NCBI RefSeq assembly: GCF_001445655.1
Contig: NZ_LNBE01000003.1
Location: forward strand, 2,338,530-2,402,529
Source: Streptomyces roseifaciens
GTDB taxonomy: Bacteria; Actinomycetota; Actinomycetes; Streptomycetales; Streptomycetaceae
Reading direction: 5' to 3'
Length of the DNA: 64,000 nt
Shown here: positions 60,970-64,000 of the stretch, one piece after another
Numbering within the stretch: the stretch's first letter is position 1
Layout: each line of letters begins with the position of its first letter
The notes under the pieces: model-generated
The model's database searches: none
What the model saw: only the letters and a program-made list of their open reading frames with translations
What the model was told of the DNA's origin: nothing
Translations under genes and position numbers: made by a program

Positions 60970-61611
60970 ATGGACGCACGGTTCGGACGGTGGAGACGAG
61001 GCGCCGGCACTCTGGCCGCATTGCTCACCCTGACCACGGTCGCAGCCACCGGCTGCGCATCGGACCGCGCGTCGGACCCGGTACCCGGCACCGCAAGCGC
61101 GCCCACAGCCCCGTCGCCGAAGGCGACGCCCTCCGCGCCGGCGGCCACGCCGACCGCGGCGGGCTCCCAGCCCAGTGCACCCGGCGGATCCTCGGGGGTG
61201 CGCTACGCCCCGGACTTCTGCAAAGAGAACCCCATCGACGGCGACGCGCACCAAGTACTCCAGGTGAACGGCGGCGAACGACTGCCGAACGGGCTCCGCA
61301 CGGTGGCAGCCCGCCAGACGCAGCTCAAGTGCGGGCCCGACGTCGACAACGGCGGCTACTTCGAGATGCAAGAGCCCCTCGGGCCCTACTACGTCGCCCA
61401 GAACCCCACCATCCGGCTGCTGACCCTTAACGAGGCGACGAACCGCCTAGAGCTGAAGTCCGCCGACTGGGACACGCTGCTGAAGGTCCTCCAGGGATGC
61501 GAGAAGGCGCAAGCACCCGCGCCGTACCAGTGCAGCCCCTTCTTCTACGTCACGATCGACAACAAGAACGGCGGTGTCATCACCGACTTCACCGCCATAT
61601 TCCAGTCCTGA
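60970..61611 (+). CDS. Secreted lipoprotein of unknown function
   Basis: A 213-aa lipoprotein: signal GTLAALLTLTTVAATGC with lipobox cysteine, a Pro/Ala/Ser/Thr linker (about residues 32-75), then a globular domain with VRYAPDFCKENPIDGDAHQV, FEMQEPLGPYYVAQNPTIRL and YQCSPFFYVTIDNKNGGVIT. Four cysteines in the domain could form two disulphides. The ATG at 60970 follows GAGGGGGG. No family recognised. It starts divergently from the broken gene to its left. Confidence 0.75.
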   Translation: MDARFGRWRRGAGTLAALLTLTTVAATGCASDRASDPVPGTASAPTAPSPKATPSAPAATPTAAGSQPSAPGGSSGVRYAPDFCKENPIDGDAHQVLQVNGGERLPNGLRTVAARQTQLKCGPDVDNGGYFEMQEPLGPYYVAQNPTIRLLTLNEATNRLELKSADWDTLLKVLQGCEKAQAPAPYQCSPFFYVTIDNKNGGVITDFTAIFQS

Positions 61612-61866
61612 GCCGACCCGGCCCAGCGGCATCGTGGGTCACACGACTGCCGGAGCGACCATCGTCAAACGCAGGTGAGGACCCCGCCTCGACGTGACGG
61701 CGAGACCACAACACCAACCCGTTCGAAGGCCCTGCCCGAAGAAGAGGGCGGGGCCACCGGCGGGTGAGGCGGCCGGTACGGGCCTTCGCTTCGCGCCGCC
61801 CGGCCGCCCTTGCTCCTGGGCCCTGCCACCCTTCGGCGACCGGCCCCCTGCGCCGGCGGCACGCGG

Positions 61867-63111
61867 TCAGCGGCGGAGATTGATCCGGTACACGCGCCGC
61901 AGGTACGGATGCTCCGCCAGGCACCAGAGCCGGCCCGCGTCGTAGCTGAGGTCCTCGGGCCCGATGGCGAGCGTTCCGTGCTTCTTCGGGGCGCCCTTGC
62001 GGCCCTTGTGCAGCCACAGCTGTCCCGCCTTCGGGGCGCGGTCCTTGCTCGCCTCGCTGTCTCTGGGGCCCTTGGCGCCACGGATGTTGGCGGCGTAGTA
62101 GGCGTCGTCGCCCACGGCGACCGCCCCTTGGACGTAGGGCTTGGACAGCCAGTTCTCCTCGGACAGCCCGTCGACCAGATAGCCGGTCGGGGCCAGGCTC
62201 CAGCGCACGACCCGTCCCCTGGGGCCGTCGTCCCGGAATTCGCTGACGACCAGGGAGTGGGGTTCGTTGCGGCGTGTGCGGTCCAGTGACAGCTGCGAGT
62301 GCCGCAGCCTGCCGCCGCCGCGGTTCTCGTACAGGTGGTGCAGCGGGAGGACGTAGTCGTAGCCGAACGCCTTGCCCTTGTCCGCGCCCTCCACCTTGAC
62401 CATCCGCGTGAGGTCGAAGGCGCTCACCCCGCCCTGTTTGAACGGAGCGAGCCGGCCGGGCAGGTTGGCGACGTAGAGGAAGTTCCCGATCCAGGCGACG
62501 CCGCCCGCGTGCATGATCACCGGCTGGAAGGTGGCAGTGTCCGAGCCGTGCAGCTGGCTGGGCTCCACCAGCAGCACATGCTCGTAGCGCGGCCGCTTCG
62601 GGTCACCGGTCACGTCGATGAAGCTGATCCGGGCGCCCCGGTTCTCGTAGTTCTTGTAGCCGTACCAGCTGACGGCGACGACCTTCCGGCCTTCCACGGT
62701 GCCGCCGTAACCGTCGACGCTGGTGCTGATCCCCTGCGGATACCACTGGGTGGTCTTGCCGTCCAGCTGGCCGTGCGGGTCTTTGGTGTCCGGGTCCCAT
62801 GAGAAGCCGTAGTCGAAGCCGGTCGGCTCCACGCCCCTGCCGGGCCCGTCACGCCAGTTGCCCACGGAGCCACCGGTGCGTGTCGCCTGGCGCAGCACGT
62901 CCCTGACCAGGTCCGCGCGGGGCAGGCGGCGGCGCAGGGTATCGGCCGCGGCGGACCAGTTGCGGTGGTACTCCGAGGGGCTGAGCCGCATCGTCAGGGC
63001 GAAGTCGCCGGGCGCTGCCTGTGCCGTGGACGGTACGAGCAGACCGCCGGCGGTGGCGGCCAGGGGTGCCGCCGCCATGCCGCGCAGAATCGTTCTTCGT
63101 GTGGTGTCCAT
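61867..63111 (-). CDS. Tat-secreted protein, possible beta-propeller
   Basis: A 414-aa secreted protein. The twin-arginine signal is TTRRTILRGMAAAPLAATAG with cleavage near TAQA-AP. The mature part has repeated strand motifs as in beta-propellers: TSVDGYGGTVEGRKVVAVSW, FQPVIMHAGGVAWIGNFLYV, LSKPYVQGAVAVGDDAYYAA and AIGPEDLSYDAGRLWCLAEH. ATG 63111 chosen because it starts the signal peptide. Such proteins are common in Streptomyces genomes without assigned function. Confidence 0.8.
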   Translation of the reverse strand: MDTTRRTILRGMAAAPLAATAGGLLVPSTAQAAPGDFALTMRLSPSEYHRNWSAAADTLRRRLPRADLVRDVLRQATRTGGSVGNWRDGPGRGVEPTGFDYGFSWDPDTKDPHGQLDGKTTQWYPQGISTSVDGYGGTVEGRKVVAVSWYGYKNYENRGARISFIDVTGDPKRPRYEHVLLVEPSQLHGSDTATFQPVIMHAGGVAWIGNFLYVANLPGRLAPFKQGGVSAFDLTRMVKVEGADKGKAFGYDYVLPLHHLYENRGGGRLRHSQLSLDRTRRNEPHSLVVSEFRDDGPRGRVVRWSLAPTGYLVDGLSEENWLSKPYVQGAVAVGDDAYYAANIRGAKGPRDSEASKDRAPKAGQLWLHKGRKGAPKKHGTLAIGPEDLSYDAGRLWCLAEHPYLRRVYRINLRR

Positions 63112-63193
63112 GACGAAGCACCGTAGGGGCGGAGCCCGATATTCGGTACGGGCATGACATCGGCGACCGCAGGAGATGACGGCCGCCACGGGC

Positions 63194-63337
63194 CGGGTCA
63201 TGGCTTGGGATATAGCGCATGGCTCCGCAGGGCGCGTAAATCAGCTGGTTGATCTCCGTGGCGTCGCTCGTCTGCCAGGTGTCGTTGAGCGGCCCGGTGA
63301 AGTGGCGGTTCACATAGGCGGTCTGCGACAACTCGGA
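63194..63337 (-). pseudogene. DUF4360 protein, C-terminal fragment
   Basis: The minus frame gives YVNRHFTGPLNDTWQTSDAT then EINQLIYAPCGAMRYI. The 'F-GP-DDNWQ-TD-----LV-APCG' pattern is the late part of DUF4360 secreted proteins. Neither the signal peptide nor the true C-terminus is present. It is in frame with, but unrelated to, a GNAT fragment upstream. Confidence 0.6.
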
Positions 63338-63415
63338 CGCCCCGTAACGGGGTATTCGTGGCCGAGTCCCACGTGCACGACTGGGCGGAGACTCACGTGA
63401 GGTGGACTTCGGCTT

Positions 63416-63580
63416 TTGTAGGTCGCCGGGCGCGGCAGGCAGCCCCGTGGCGGCGGTGAACCAGTCCTCGCACGCAATCAGCAGCTCCTGGACCTCGGGC
63501 TCGTCGTTCTCGCCGTCCAGCGGGCGCAGGGTGATGGCGCGCTCTCCCACCCGGATATTCTGGGATTCGCTCTCGGACAC
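63416..63580 (-). pseudogene. GNAT-type gene, N-terminal fragment
   Basis: From GTG 63580 (GGGAGAG upstream): SESESQNIRVGERAITLRPL then EVQELLIACEDWFTAATGLP and AAPGDLQ. The 'acidic helix with C-x-D-W/F-F' start is typical of a GNAT subgroup. After about 55 residues the frame runs into unrelated DNA and then DUF4360-like sequence, a chimeric open frame made by deletion. Confidence 0.5.
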
Positions 63581-63910
63581 GACTCTCCCTGTGGCGGTTT
63601 GCAGTCACCAGGCTACGAACCGTTCGCGTACCGCGAGGATTCGTATGGCCGGTGTCGAAGGAAGAACGCGTGGATCGTGGCCGACCGAAGCAAGTGGCGG
63701 GGCATACATACTGGTCGAGCACCACAAGATCGCCGCGCTGGATCTCCGGCAGGCCCGCTCGGTGTACGCGAGGCACTGCCCACCATCTGGCCCTCAGTAT
63801 CTTCACGAATCGTCTTCACGGGTATTTAGCGGACCGGGTGTAGGGGCCGTCGGAGGGACCAGGCACACTCTTTGTGTCGCAGTCTCGTACACCAAGAGGA
63901 TGTTCCACGC

Positions 63911-64000
63911 ATGATTACGCTCAAAAAGGAAGACGGCCCGGCGGACCTGGACGGAGTGACGCATCTGTCCATCGGGGTGTCCTGGGACCCCACCGGCGGG
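63911..64000 (+). CDS. TerD-family protein, 5' end only
   Basis: ATG 63911 begins MITLKKEDGPADLDGVTHLS and IGVSWDPTGG before the window ends. This is the N-terminus of the TerD subgroup with a 'VTHLSIGVSWDPT' start; TerD proteins bind calcium and are linked to tellurite and other stress resistance. AAGAGGA lies upstream. Only 30 residues are visible. Confidence 0.8.
   Translation, partial: MITLKKEDGPADLDGVTHLSIGVSWDPTGG

Noticed and set aside
60655-61371. 238-codon minus-strand frame opposite the lipoprotein gene
   Set aside because: It overlaps a lipoprotein with clear signal and lipobox. Only its 3' end (below about 60860) is coding-like, and that is counted in the broken gene at 59880-60860.

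Overview
The window is high-GC actinobacterial DNA, almost certainly from a Streptomyces chromosome. Codon third positions are overwhelmingly G/C, GTG and TTG starts are common, and many products belong to Streptomyces-typical families: CU044_5270, DUF5709, DUF6585, CsbD, ricin-lectin, TerD and a Tat-secreted protein. There are no rRNA or tRNA genes and no core housekeeping operons. Regulators, secreted proteins, orphan enzymes and decayed transposons dominate, as expected of an accessory chromosome arm.

Layout. 0-5 kb: the tail of a TetR regulator, a translationally coupled alpha/beta-hydrolase-merR pair, and an MFS exporter divergent from its HxlR regulator over a shared operator. 5-10 kb: an ABC exporter and two Nudix hydrolases punctuated by strong hairpins, then an SGNH esterase pseudogene and a regulator fragment. 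10-20 kb: an ECF sigma/CU044_5270 pair, a Tat-secreted amidohydrolase, a DUF6294 protein, a membrane glycosyltransferase-like protein, an M20 peptidase, a CAP-domain protein and a ricin-type lectin. 20-29 kb: DinB, the RNA ligase-like phosphodiesterase ThpR, a tightly packed three-gene unit around a cysteine-rich protein, MepB, a serine hydrolase, TetR/Dabb and DUF5709. 29-37 kb: nitronate monooxygenase and a flavodoxin-like protein divergent from a TetR gene, a GNAT enzyme, then a strip of broken genes and small membrane or stress proteins. 37-46 kb: a self-sufficient P450-reductase fusion divergent from a PAS-LuxR regulator, a secreted transglycosylase, an orphan type III polyketide synthase and a penicillin-binding-like serine hydrolase. 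46-54 kb: fragments of AfsR-like regulator, ketosynthase, kdpC, phage portal protein, IS21 and an IS630 element whose ends enclose an acetyltransferase gene. 54-64 kb: an orphan EccA-type AAA+ ATPase, a MarR/dienelactone hydrolase pair, a HAD protein, several frameshifted genes, two secreted proteins and the start of a TerD gene.

How it works together. The recurring unit is a small enzyme or exporter next to a dedicated one-component regulator, often with a visible dyad operator (HxlR/MFS, TetR/Dabb, TetR/flavin enzymes, MarR/dienelactone hydrolase, MerR/hydrolase). These look like small-molecule stress or detoxification modules. About 25 gene remnants (IS5, IS21, IS630, a DDE transposase, phage portal, AraC, AfsR, SGNH, glutaredoxin, KdpC, DUF4360) show that the segment has been a landing zone for mobile DNA. 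Many single-base frameshifts could be true decay or uncorrected sequencing indels; the sequence alone cannot decide. No single obviously new defence or biosynthetic system stands out. The best candidates for something undescribed are the cysteine-rich three-gene unit (21.7-22.65 kb), the hairpin-punctuated ABC/Nudix/Nudix cassette (5.0-8.2 kb) and the repeat-laced P450 locus (37.6-41.9 kb).
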